In this document: positions 1-9,729 of the stretch, piece after piece | How positions within the stretch are numbered: position 1 is the stretch's first letter | Layout: each line of letters opens with the position of its first letter | NCBI RefSeq assembly: GCF_037975245.1 | Contig: NC_092581.1 | Coordinates: 5,547,501 to 5,611,500 of the forward strand | Reading direction: 5' to 3' | Source of the DNA: Apostichopus japonicus | Lineage: Eukaryota; Echinodermata; Holothuroidea; Aspidochirotida; Stichopodidae | DNA length: 64,000 nucleotides | Notes under the pieces: model-generated | Database searches by the model: none | Told to the model about the DNA's origin: nothing | What the model saw: the letters and a program-made list of their open reading frames with translations, nothing else | Program-made: the position numbers and the translations under genes

Positions 1-48
1 TGGTCACGAAGAAGCCAGTTCCGCATTTGGTTGTTTGCCGTAGACCAA

Positions 49-126
49 AGCTATGCTATATTGTGTAATGTTTATAAACAGTACTCTAGCTATGCTATAT
101 TGTGTAATGTTTATAAACAGTACTCT
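49..126. repeat. Exact 39-bp tandem duplication
   Basis: Two adjacent identical 39-bp copies (49-87 and 88-126) begin AGCTATGCTATATTGTG and end CAGTACTCT. They lie in the TULP4 intron beyond exon 3. No function is suggested. Confidence 0.9.
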
Positions 127-1221
127 AGCTAATATGTGCCTGCGATATAAACTATTAAGTGATGACTAAAACCATCAGAACCACGCTGTCAATCAAGAGC
201 CATGCCTGTTTCGGACGTGACAGAGAATACATTGAGTCCTGGACACTGATTGGTCAAATAGAACAACATGTTAACGTTACTGTATCCTCGCCTTTTTAGT
301 GAAAGTTTACGAACATACGGTGCTCTGCACCGAAGGCCTAATGGACGATTAATCTAACGAATACATGTAGGCCTACAGTCTATCACTGAAAATGTAACAC
401 CCTCCGGTCTATTAAAAACAGCTTGGTGGATTTGCTGGCCCTGGTAGAATCAAGAGGGCTATCAGAGCATAAAAGCTACCAGATGGTAAACACTCTAAGC
501 AAGCTACTTTTGTTGGGATATGAGGCACATTAGAAAGGTACTGAACAATTTGACATCTGTGCTAGTTGTTAGAATTAGGTCACCATCATCTGTGGTGTAT
601 TAAGCTATCTACAGCGATGCAGTTTGTATTATCTTACGCCATCTAGAACTTTAGGTCAGCAGTTATCGTACCTAAAGGTAAGCAGGAAACATCACCAGCC
701 ATGAAATGATCACCTGACACAGAGAAGCTAAAGGGATTGTTAGATGGGTTAGGGAACCAGATGACTCCTTGCCGTAATATATCTGATTCAAGGTCTACAG
801 TCATATACTTCACAACATCAGTGAATAGTTCATGGGCAACTTAGCAAGAAAATTTTGGACTTAAATTCCCAGGATCTAACCTGACACTGCAGGGTATTTT
901 GGGCATTCTGAAAAGGGGGTTAGACAACAAGTCGCCTGTGATTGTTTCCCCAAAACTTACTGGATTGGGGATTTATGAACGACGATACTTACCTGTCTCC
1001 CCAGTCAATGTGTGCATTTTCCTATCTACCTAAACTACACTATTAGAATGTTTTAGCGCTGCGCCCTCACTCTCCGGGCATCGGCCACTTCCTCTTCCTT
1101 CTCGATCTACCACTAAACACGATGAATGTAGAGCTAGAGTGCAGTTGTAGAGTGGAGACAGATAAGTAACAAGTGCAGTAAAATGTGCAGAAATAACTCA
1201 GTAAAACATCATGAAAAGTAC
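127..1221. other. TULP4 intron, left edge
   Basis: Intronic on the minus strand. Apart from a tail fragment of the splice-donor repeat family at about 985-1003, I see only ordinary AT-rich sequence. No further TULP4 exon was recognised here, so the next exon must lie beyond the left edge. Confidence 0.6.
985..1003 (-). repeat. Tail of the GGGGAGACAGGTAAG repeat family
   Basis: On the minus strand this reads GGGGAGACAGGTAAGTAT, matching the right end of the about 150-bp family seen at 3139, 4550, 9561, 11771 and 12797. It lies in TULP4 sense orientation and forms a near-perfect splice donor within the intron after exon 3. Confidence 0.5.
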
Positions 1222-1383
1222 CTGTTTGTCGTCTGGCGCCCAGGTACCACACATGAGTTTGCCATCTAAGTTAAGCATCGATGACCAATACCTCTGTCCT
1301 GTGACAGATCCCACCAGAACGAAACCATCCTTGTAACATATTAGCGCCATCCTGCCATCATGACTCCAACAGAAATCGCTCAC
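1222..1383 (-). CDS. tulp4: TULP4 coding exon (third seen), WD40 region
   Basis: This exon gives 54 codons in phase 0, beginning VSDFCWSHDG and ending GTWAPDDKQ. It continues the previous exon and closely matches the vertebrate Tubby-like protein 4 WD40 region as I know it (VSDFTWSHDG, DGFVLVGSVSGQR, PDDQQVLF). TULP4 has N-terminal WD40 repeats, a SOCS box and a C-terminal tubby domain, and is thought to act as a cullin-RING substrate adaptor. The acceptor on the minus strand is a pyrimidine-rich run ending TTGACAG at 1384, followed by GTGAGC. The donor is CAG then GTACTT at 1221, a weak consensus, but it falls exactly where the homologous protein continues with VLF. Translation past this site hits a stop after seven codons. 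Later exons lie beyond the left edge. A MITE starts only 33 bases upstream of the exon. Confidence 0.92.
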
Positions 1384-1415
1384 CTGTCAATGAGAACAAA
1401 AATGAAAGCAGCTGC

Positions 1416-1781
1416 TTAAAGGCATTGAAGACTCACCCCAAACCGTGTGCGGCCATCTGAAAAAGTTACCTTTCTGTTGCTTGCAAGTGATGTTTTGTTC
1501 GTGTTGCTACAGTGCAGACAGTAATGAAACGTGATACCTTGTTATCTTTAGCTGGACCTGAGATGTCCATCGATGTATTGTTTATACACTGTGCTGTGGG
1601 TATTGACCGCAGCTGTATGTACTGACTGTACACTAGTGTCTAATTACAGACAGTAGCAAGCTATGTGTGTATTTTCTGGGATCGATGGTGTTGTCTAGTA
1701 CTTCTGTTACACCTCATTCGAAACTAGGTCAGATTACCGGCATTAGACGTTTCTTTTTGCGCGAGTCTTCACACCTTTTAA
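1416..1781. mobile_element. TTAA-flanked MITE, copy 1
   Basis: This 366-bp element is bounded by TTAA on both sides. Its imperfect terminal inverted repeats are TTAAAGGCATTGAAGACTC on the left and the complement of AGTCTTCACACCTTTTAA on the right. A second copy lies at 34170-34532, with the same ends and similar interior throughout. TTAA target duplication is known for piggyBac and Kolobok-type transposons, and I cannot tell which applies here. It has no coding capacity. It sits 33 bases upstream of the TULP4 exon at 1383 in transcription order, so it may lie over or near the branch-point region. Confidence 0.8.
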
Positions 1782-3138
1782 ATATGTAAAACAGTCATAG
1801 CAGATCTAAATAATACAGATTCCACCATCTTAGGACATCCATAGATAAAACTCAGTAAAGTTTGAAAGAGCACATGATTGGCTCATTGAGATTCAAACCT
1901 ACATCAGGATTATTGAGGTGTGCCAAATATATCATTGTTTCTTTGGCTTTAATTGCAAAAGCCATCCAAACTACAGAAATATATTAATTTTGCACAATAC
2001 AGACATGAAGAGAGAACAGTATGTTACATACAACACTAACTTGTGCAGGAAAGATTTGACATTTTATAGTTTTTACATGCAACTCTATGATCTAAGGACT
2101 TCTTCCCTCTATTCAAATTTCCATGTTTCATGAAAAAACTTTGCAAAAAATTATAAATTCCTACTTCATATTTTTACCCACTGTGCCCTCTTCCCTGCCC
2201 CTATGCCTTTTCCCTATGCTAGAATACTCTTAGATCAATTATTTAGTCTGATGTCAACATCCATGACAATGTTCTTGTCTGAAAGGCATAGGAAATTTTA
2301 AACCACAGTAACTGTCAGGAAAATCACAAAATAAATTTTTCTGTTAAAAGTGTCAGGATCCCACACTCCTGACCATGGATTTGTAGTGATATCCTATCTG
2401 TACCACCAACAGCTGAAGTAATGGTTTTCTGAAATAACCTACATAAATCTGATTTGTTCTCCGAAACATTTTGTCTGAATTTGAGAATTATAACCACCCC
2501 TTCTTATTTACATTGATTCATTTGTTTAGTCAATATTTACAACGCTTGATACAGCTTGACTGATCGCAGCCATTTTGTTGACAACAATCTTTGTCTTTCT
2601 TGACGGGACATACTGTAATACTTCCTAATACAGGAAATACTTAACTGTTCTGTCCGATACAGAATTAACAAACGAGTGATGGGAGAGTGTTCAAAAGGGA
2701 ATATCTCCAGAGATTTGAGAGGAAGCGAATAAATTCATTACAGCGCAATCTGTAAAGATTCAATTTCCTTTTTAAATTTGCTTAATCTGCTAAAACACTG
2801 GAGTCTTTGACTAATAATTTAGTAAGAATTAAAGAGAAATTTAATAGAACTTATTGACAGAAGATTGTAAAACGTATTTCAAAGCAGCTATGAATTCTGA
2901 AATAATAGCAGTCAGTGTTTTCTGTCATGCAAAATTGTATTTATGTACACAGTGCCAAAAGCCAACAATCAATATTTTCTACATATTGCGATCATATTGT
3001 TTGCCTAGCATTAATATCCAAGAAGACATCAATACAGAGCTTGAGGAGTGTTCAAGTGGATGAAATAAATGACCGGTGGGGAGGGGGGGAAGGGAGACAA
3101 AATGCTAGGAGTGTGGAAAGTTGATACTCAAAACAAAT
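1782..3138. other. TULP4 intron, no recognised feature
   Basis: AT-rich intronic sequence. The open frames around 1918-2133 and 2854-3124 are short, show no family resemblance and look like chance frames. Confidence 0.6.
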
Positions 3139-3268
3139 GTCTAAACACTTTGGGTGGTAGCATGGGAAAGGAAGGCATAGCCCGGAGGGTTCAAACAGTG
3201 TAAAAAGGGTACCAGTTCCAGAGTGCTGTGGTTGTGGGGAGACAGGTAAGCCAGGAATGAAGTAAATG
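3139..3268 (+). repeat. Interspersed repeat, ACACTTTGGGTGGT...GACAGGTAAG family
   Basis: The copy begins CTAAACACTTTGGGTGGT, passes through a CAGTGT-AAAAGG-TACCAGTTC block, and ends GGGGAGACAGGTAAGCCAGGA then GAAGTAAA. Related copies occur at 4550-4694 (minus), 9561-9729, 11771-11918 and 12797-12955. Terminal inverted repeats and a poly(A) tail are not obvious, so the class is unknown. Confidence 0.75.
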
Positions 3269-4330
3269 ACATCTTTCAGTTCTCAGTTGTGTGACTATTA
3301 CCTTCACTTTCTAGCCTATTTGTTGCTACAGTAAGTGTAATACTGATGAACAGTAAAAGGAATGCATTGATAGTATTTGGTTTATATGAGGTGAGGAGGT
3401 TTATCACCATGGTACTTATTTAATTACAAACAGTCCTGTAGAAACCAGTTTTTTTAACACTTGGAAAACATTCTTTATTTTATTAGTTGAAACCAAAACA
3501 TGATTGGTTTGAGTAAAGTCTGTAATTCTGAGAATTGCATCAGTTTTAAAGTAAAACCAGAACACAATTACAGAAATGTGTGCTTGAGAACAGGCCTGTG
3601 AGTAATACTGTGTTTAAAACCAGTTTACAGTATGTGTTTATATCTCACCACAGTTATATACTTGTACTGTAAGATATGTTTGTGTGATGTAAGGAGAGAA
3701 CATTTTAATGAGGTAAAGTAATCAATTTCTTTTTTTTTTTAATTGTTTTTATTTTCTGTAGTACTCTCTTAACTGAGTGCCCAATATGCAGCCAGTACCT
3801 CAACAGGTTACAAATTACATCAGCTAAACAGTTCAAGTGGAAATCTTTCCTTTGTACATATAAAAGATCCCTGGCATTCTATTTTCGTTCCACATTTCCT
3901 AGAAGCTATTAAAACTTCATGGATCCCGTGTTGCATATATATACGCCTCGATGGCATTCATGTGCATGTCTTATTAATATACGAACAGACTGAAAAATTT
4001 AGACCTTCAAATAATGGCAGAAGAAACTTAGGCACCTGACCTGGATGCATCCAACAGCATTGATGAGTCACGCCTTGGAAAAAATCCTCGTATTGAAACC
4101 AAATTAAAATGACTGTACATAAAGGATTTGTACTTGGTGAGTAGGGTCATTAAAAGAAAACATTTGTACTACTGTATATATTTTTACTTCATTTTATACT
4201 ATTTTTACTTTTCACCAAAAAGTTACACCTTTTGAAAAATTCAAAGGCAGAATCATCAAATGGTAGGAAACTGCCTAATTTGGGATACAGACCTAGCTAT
4301 TCTGTTTGGTTTTTAAGTCTTTTACACCAA

Positions 4331-4525
4331 TCAATGCTTGTATGCATGTAACTACGGTAATACCCAGAGTCAAAACGGTCCTACAGTACTAGCAGTTATT
4401 TGCCATACAGAAATGATAACTAGCATACAAGTTGTTTGTGGTTATATGTACGACTGGCACATCTTCAATGAAATATTTTACAAAATATATACTGTAAATG
4501 ATTGAAGAAAACTATCAATGATAAA
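4331..4525 (+). repeat. 195-bp exact repeat, copy 1
   Basis: This is identical by base-by-base reading to 9273-9467. It begins TCAATGCTTGTATGCATG and ends AACTATCAATGATAAA. The flanks differ on both sides. Identity over 195 bp in otherwise diverged intron sequence implies a recent copying event or gene conversion. Confidence 0.93.
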
Positions 4526-4549
4526 TTATAAAACTTACTGGTTTATATA

Positions 4550-4694
4550 TTTACGAGTGACCCACTTACCTGTCTCCCCACAACCTATGCACCGCATTCT
4601 ACCGTGTCTAGAATGCCCTGGTAATCTTTTAACACTGTACACCCTCACTGGCCCAAATGGCCTTCCTTCATTTTTCTACCCACAAAGTGTCTCA
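4550..4694 (-). repeat. Interspersed repeat family, inverted copy
   Basis: This is the reverse-complement copy of the ACACTTTGGG...GGGGAGACAGGTAAG family. It starts with the complement of the tail (CTTACCTGTCTCCCC) at about 4563 and ends with ACAAAGTGTCT near 4692. It is in TULP4 sense orientation, so its tail provides a donor-like CAG-GTAAGTGGG. Confidence 0.75.
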
Positions 4695-4914
4695 ATGTGT
4701 TTTTCGGAGTTACAAAAATTTTCGCGAAATTCGCCCGGATTACCTTGGATTTATACTCTAGAAGTTTCCTATCAGGACTTCTGCACTTCCAAGGATCTTT
4801 TCCAGCCTGATAAGTATCCTTTCTTGTAGGGAAGGGTGTTTTTGGGGGCTGTTTTTAGTGTACACTCTCGCCCATGCGTTCGTTTTTTCTTACGTAACGT
4901 TTTTAGGGTAACAG

Positions 4915-5899
4915 GTAGTAGCTCTGCGAGACTACTTCGTTCGTTGCCTATACCGCCTTGTTTACGCGGATAGGCATATATTTTCGTATGTACATGTTTC
5001 AGCTTTTCTTACTTTAAAAGATAATATGTTTTGCTTGTTTCATGTACCTTCGTTACTTCTTACGCCTTGTGTGGGTTTTCCCCTTGTAGCGTAATTTGTA
5101 GCGTTGCCTATACCGCCTTGTTTACGCGGATAGGCATGTTTTTCCGTATGTACATGTGTTTCAGCTTTTCTTACTTAGCATAAGATGTTTTGCTTTCATG
5201 TACTTCGTTAATTTTTACGCTTTCAGTGCGGGTTTTCACTTTTGTAGCGTAGTTGTAGCCACGTTCCGATATCTCCTAACTAGTCGAGATAGTCGGCTCG
5301 TTTCGTTGTTTTTCATGTTAAGACGGGAGTATCCTTGATTTCATATATTGTTGTATATTTTCATGTTTCCTCCAGTTGTTGCTACGTGCGCGCCCTGAGT
5401 CTCATGACTTGGGGTGTACCTCGTAGCCTTGTTCCCCCCTCCGCTGGTTCGCGGTTAGGGGGTTCTCTCCCTTATATACATGTTTCGTCCTTTTACAAGT
5501 TTTCGATGCATATATGTTTAGTTACGTTGCTTCCATATGTCGGAAGTGTTTCTCCTTGTAACGTATCTTGTAAGCCGCGAACTCCTATCCAATACTAGGC
5601 GGTTCGATTACGTTGTTGTTGTTCTTGTTTGAACCTTCATATATTTGTACATATTTTCATGTTCTCCATGGGTTTCGCTACTCGTGCACCTCCTAAGTGT
5701 CGGGAGTTTTCACTTGGGGCGTATCTCGTAGCCTTGTTCCTCCCTTCCCGCTCTGTACGCGGATAGAGGGGTTCTCTCCCTTGTTTACATGCTTCGTCCT
5801 TTTCCTTCATGTATTCTGGTTACGTGTTCGCTTCTAAGTGTGGGAAGTTTTTCACTATTGTAGCGTACCTTGTAAGCCGCGAGCCTCTAGCGGGGCGCG
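4915..5899 (+). repeat. Array of about 150-bp modules, each with a variant hairpin
   Basis: Eight predicted hairpins start at about 4915, 4947, 5107, 5266, 5434, 5578, 5739 and 5876. From the second onward the spacing is 137-168 bp. Flanks are partly conserved: TTGTAGCGTA or CGTATCTCGTAGCC before the hairpin, and in two modules TTCTCTCCCTT plus TTCGTCCTTTT after it. Stems include CCTAT-A-CCGC with GCGG-ATAGG (4947-4974, repeated exactly at 5107-5134), ATCTC with GAGAT (5266-5296), CCCCC-CCGC with GCGG-GGGGG (5434-5462), CGAAC-CCTA with TAGG-GTTCG (5578-5606), and CGCG with CGCG (5878-5899). The stem bases change but pairing is retained. The function is unknown. Confidence 0.7.
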
Positions 5900-6279
5900 T
5901 TGTTTTTGTCACGTAACTTTTCTCTCTGTTAGCATACTCCCACCCTACTTCCTCCTTATAGTCGTTCCGTTTGATACGTTAGACTATTTGCCGTTAGTCT
6001 CTCCTTAACGTGGGTTTCTCAGACATGTCTCGAAGCCACCTTAAATGTGTGAACTGTTCCGAGACCTCTGTCTAGTCTGTTTTGTTTTCACACCAGACAG
6101 TGGCAGCACATCGACACCTGGCTAGCAGGCCGGGACAGGTTAGATCTATCACCGAACCCACAGTTCCCCTGGAGGGAATCGGAGGAGAGACAGGAGATGA
6201 AGAGGAAGTGAGAGAGTTGGTGGGAGTTGAGATGGAGAGAGGCCAGGAGAGGGCCGGAGAAGAGAGAGAGAGAGAGAGA

Positions 6280-7000
6280 TGGAGATTTGCCACCCAAGGT
6301 GCCGGCGCTGTCCGGATGTACCACCAAGGGCTAGGGCAAGGGCAAGGCTCAAGGCCAACCAAAAGCCCATGTGAGAGAGAGAGAGATGCAGATTTTGCCA
6401 CCCAAGGTGCCGGCGCTGTCCGGATGTACCACCAAGGGCTTGGGCAAGGGCAAGGCTCAAGGCCAACCAAAAGCCCATGACAAAGACGGCCAGAGCGGAC
6501 AGTCCGTCCGGGTCGCAGAGAGCGGCACCCGTTGTGGTGCGCGCAAAGAGAGGGGCTCCGGAGAGCCAGGGTCCGGCGAGACCTCAGAAGGAGCCCGGAA
6601 CAGACGTTCCCCTCCGACCCAAGGAAGGCTAGGCTCAAGGCCAATAAAAAGCCCTTTAGAAGTTCCGACCGGAACGGACGGAATGTCCGGGTCGAGGAGA
6701 GTGGTACCCGGCGTGGTACGCACACAGAGATAGGCTCCGGGAGCCCGAGTCCGGCGAGAGAGGCCGGAGGAGAGAGAGAGAGAGAGGAGAAAGAGATATT
6801 GCCCCCCAAGGTCCCGGCACCGTCCGGATTCTATGACCAAGGGGGAAGGCAAGGGCAAGGCTCAAGGCCAATAAATAGCCCATTTGAAATTCCGACCGGA
6901 ATGGACAGAATGTCCGGGTCGAGAGGAGTGGTACCCGGCTAGGTACGCACACAGAGATGGGCTCCGAGAGACCACGGGTCCAGCGAGACCTCACAGGGAG
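6280..7000 (+). repeat. GC-rich degenerate repeats, AAGGCTCAAGGCCAA motif
   Basis: The segment AAGGCTCAAGGCCAAYNAAA-AGCCC recurs at about 6343, 6461, 6629 and 6858. It is accompanied by CCGGAATGGACNGAATGTCC and CCCCCCAAGGTCCCGGC-type blocks and GAGAGA runs. Open frames exist in several phases, but none stays open across consecutive copies and none resembles a known domain, so I do not call a gene. Low-complexity purine composition explains the long frames on both strands. Confidence 0.6.
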
Positions 7001-7290
7001 TGCGGAACCGAGGTTCCACTCCAGATCCCAGGAGTCGGTCCCGGAGCAGGGAACCGATGAGATCAACAACTGCTGGGCCCCCAGAACGGGGTAGTAAGGG
7101 CAAACGCCCAATCCGAAAGGAAGCCGGCTGGAGCGAGGTTCCCACGGCAAACGGAGATATACTTATCCCCAGCCTCAAAGTTAATCCCGCCTCCAAGAGG
7201 GGGAAGAGTCTCTTTCATCAGGGGAGTGTTGCCCCCCGGAACTAGCAGCTTGAGCTGCGACGACAGGTTCGAATCAATTGCGGAAAGACA

Positions 7291-8419
7291 CTGCAATCGC
7301 TACACCATTTATCATTACACATCCCGAATGTGTGTTTAATAAGTACCAGCAGAAACCAGGACATGACATAGATTTCCTGTGCATTCATGGGTCATATTCT
7401 CCTCGCTAATTATATTTCTCTCTCGTTATAATTCATCGCCATATGTCTAGGTTTGAAACCTTGCTTATGTTTTGTTGTTTAAAACGCTGGTGGAACCCCC
7501 TCCAGAGCATGTTAAAAGGCGCAAACTGAAGCGATTCTAGTACAGTCTCGTTACTTAGTACCTTGGCAACCTGCCAAGAAGAGAACGTTCTCGAAGCTTG
7601 GCAAAGTGCCAGGAAAACGAAGCCTTCCAAGAGTCTTGGCAAACTGCCAAGACAATATTCCCGCGCTGTGTATTTGTTATGAGAGGAGGGGGGCCAAGCA
7701 GTCACCTGGATTGACACGTGTAAGCTCAACGTTTGCTGCAACGAGCTGTCGACTACGTGAGCGATCCCATGGAATAAACCTCTCTCTCTATTTTTTGGGT
7801 GAATTTCCAAGACAAACGCGTTAGTAGTAAGTTGGAAAAGGGGTAGGATAAAACCCCAACAAAGGTACAAGCGCTAACGCGCTCCGAGCATACAGTATGC
7901 GCTTCGTGAATAATGTTCGATGTTCCCGACATTTTAAGCACAGTTGCATTTCGTAGCACCTGATAGCCTAGTCGTGGCTATGCGCTAGGTGGTTTCAATA
8001 GGAAGTTGGATACTTCTACTGTACTACACTACGAAATTGACACGTCTCGACATGGAGAGATTTGAGGAGTAACGGGTACGTTATCATAACATTTATTACG
8101 TGTTTATTACGTTAAATGTGGTGTGGTAAAACGTCGACATAACGTTTCTATGAGATATTAATGTTGTATTAATGTTATATTATTGTCTTAACGTAAATCG
8201 TTTTGAAATATGAGCCTGAAAACGTTTTCGGTGACATACCTCTTACACCACTCATAACGTTGTCATAACAAAACACTACATGCTTAGTAACGCTTTTGTG
8301 TTTGCTGAGTAACTCCCCGGGCTCCGTTAAGCAGCCAGGGATTTATGAGGTGGATTTTCTACAAACCCACCCTCTCACCATCTTCACAGCCCCTGTTGGG
8401 AGTTTGTTTCTGATGAGTA
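7291..8419. other. TULP4 intron with NFI-like palindromes
   Basis: Mostly unclassified. Three palindromic TTGGC-N5-GCCAA-type sites lie at 7563-7650. From about 8070 to 8290 the sequence is dense in ACGTT and TAACG with GTTATCATAAC and GTTGTCATAAC blocks, possibly an eroded inverted-repeat element. The minus-strand frame at 7433-7870 has no recognisable similarity. Confidence 0.5.
7563..7650. promoter_or_regulatory. Cluster of three NFI-type palindromes
   Basis: TTGGC-AACCT-GCCAA (7563-7577), TTGGC-AAAGT-GCCAG (7598-7612) and TTGGC-AAACT-GCCAA (7636-7650) fit or nearly fit the nuclear factor I consensus TTGGC-N5-GCCAA. Spacing is 35 and 38 bp. A 12-bp palindrome GAGAACGTTCTC lies between the first two at 7581-7592. 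Whether they are bound is unknown, and local duplication could also explain the repetition. Confidence 0.45.
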
Positions 8420-8640
8420 GGTCTATAGCTCAGTTAGCTCAGGGTTAAAGCCTTTCACTCATAAGGTCCCCGATTCAGGCCACCCCAAGATTAATGTATG
8501 TTGTCCAGCTACAGAGTTGTTGACTTTTCATAATCATGGACGTTAAATTTGTATGTAAGTTTGTAAGAGACTGACTTCAGTCAGCTTGCAGCTTGGTTAA
8601 GCCAGTGAGGCTTCTTCTCATGTTCCTACTTGCAGGATGA
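8420..8640 (+). mobile_element. tRNA-derived SINE-like unit
   Basis: Positions 8420-8489 resemble a degraded tRNA: A-box-like TAGCTCAGTTAG, a CAT-like anticodon position within CACTCATAAG, and B-box-like GGTCCCCGATTC. It lacks clean stems and a proper T-loop, and is followed by non-tRNA sequence ending near AGGCTTCTTCTCATG. This is more consistent with a SINE head than with a functional tRNA-Met gene. The right border is uncertain. Confidence 0.5.
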
Positions 8641-8845
8641 TCCTAAATACGTTCTTAAATACATACATTTAAATTGTAGGAGTCACATAAACAGTAGCAT
8701 TGTAGCTTTGTTTAAGATTCTGATGAAGCAAACTATCCATTCAGTACTCAGTCTCATTTTTTTGTAGCAGGGCAGCATTGTTTAAGATTCCGTACTCACT
8801 CAGCAGAGTGAGATTCTGTACCTTCAGTACTCATTTTTAGAGAGT

Positions 8846-9070
8846 ACTGTGGTCAAGTGGTGAAGGCAGTGGACTGGTGATCTAAGGCTTGCAGGTTTGA
8901 GTCCTGGCCGGATCATTCAGTTGTTTCCTTGGGCAAGGCACTTTTTTGTCAGTGCAGCTTCCCATCCAGAAGATACTTGTCTCTATGCTTGACAGGTTTT
9001 CGTTGACCGGAGTAATATTGTTAGGCGCCTCAGGCATCATTATCTTTCAATAGGTCTACGCCTTTTCTTT
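8846..9070 (+). mobile_element. tRNA-derived SINE with CTTGGGCAAGGCACTT core
   Basis: The left part has an A-box-like TGGTCAAGTGGT and a B-box-like GGTTTGAGTCC spaced as in a tRNA. It is followed at about 8928 by TTTCCTTGGGCAAGGCACTT, a motif like the conserved central domain of several animal SINE families. Later sequence (GACAGGTTTTCGTTGACC) is unclassified. The order promoter then central domain supports a SINE; the borders are approximate. Confidence 0.6.
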
Positions 9071-9272
9071 CCCCAATATTATGATTAATATTTTTTAGCA
9101 TGGAAAGAACCTCCATTAAACCTCCCTACAGGGTACAGCTTAGCATCATCAGGACATTCCTTTTCTTCAGAGTTTTCTGATTGCAACGGGTTGATAACTG
9201 AAGGAGTCATCAAGGGTACTGTGGTATTGAATCAGTACTGCGAGTGCGGCTGTCCTGCAAGCACTGAAGGAG

Positions 9273-9467
9273 TCAATGCTTGTATGCATGTAACTACGGT
9301 AATACCCAGAGTCAAAACGGTCCTACAGTACTAGCAGTTATTTGCCATACAGAAATGATAACTAGCATACAAGTTGTTTGTGGTTATATGTACGACTGGC
9401 ACATCTTCAATGAAATATTTTACAAAATATATACTGTAAATGATTGAAGAAAACTATCAATGATAAA
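9273..9467 (+). repeat. 195-bp exact repeat, copy 2
   Basis: Identical to 4331-4525 over the full length, in the same orientation. It is preceded by GCACTGAAGGAG and followed by CAGAAAGTTTTG, both unlike copy 1. No terminal inverted repeats are visible. Confidence 0.93.
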
Positions 9468-9560
9468 CAGAAAGTTTTGTTAGTATCTCTAGTAATATAA
9501 ATATCCCTAAACTCTCTCCTCATAACCATAGATAGTAAAGTCTTCTTCGAAAGAACAAAT

Positions 9561-9729
9561 GTAGACACTTTGGGGGTCGGCTGATGAGGAGGCTGGTTGA
9601 CCCAGAAGTGACCTGTCACTGCTATTTGGGTGTACAGACTTGCTAAAACAGTTTACCAGATCTGCTTTATACAGAGAAATAGTGGAATGAGAATGCAACG
9701 GTTGTGAGGAGACAGGTAAGTGAGCAAAG
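9561..9729 (+). repeat. Interspersed repeat family, diverged copy
   Basis: Starts GTAGACACTTTGGGGGTCGG and ends GGTTGTGAGGAGACAGGTAAGTGAGCAAAG. The middle is diverged relative to the copies at 11771 and 12797. Confidence 0.65.

Larger units (their letters stand above)
4848..7290. mobile_element. CpG-rich insertion, possibly a retroelement 5' region
   Basis: This block differs sharply from the surrounding AT-rich, CpG-poor intron. Its first part (about 4848-6060) is T-rich with many CpG and an array of hairpin modules. Its second part (about 6080-7290) is GC- and purine-rich with repeated segments. A long directly repeated leader followed by a GC-rich tract could be the LTR and leader or gag start of an LTR retrotransposon, but I found no protease, reverse transcriptase or integrase motif and no matching right LTR. 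The borders are approximate. It may instead be an unknown non-autonomous element. Confidence 0.4.

Noticed and set aside
6072-7196. Overlapping long frames on both strands in the GC-rich block
   Set aside because: They arise from CpG- and GAGA-rich repeats. Frames break between repeat copies and no domain is recognisable, so no gag or other protein is claimed.
7433-7870. 145-codon minus-strand frame
   Set aside because: No similarity recognised, no splice or initiation support, and it overlaps the palindromic motif cluster. Likely chance.
8420-8489. A tRNA-Met gene
   Set aside because: A- and B-box-like words are present, but the acceptor and T stems do not pair and the sequence continues like a SINE.
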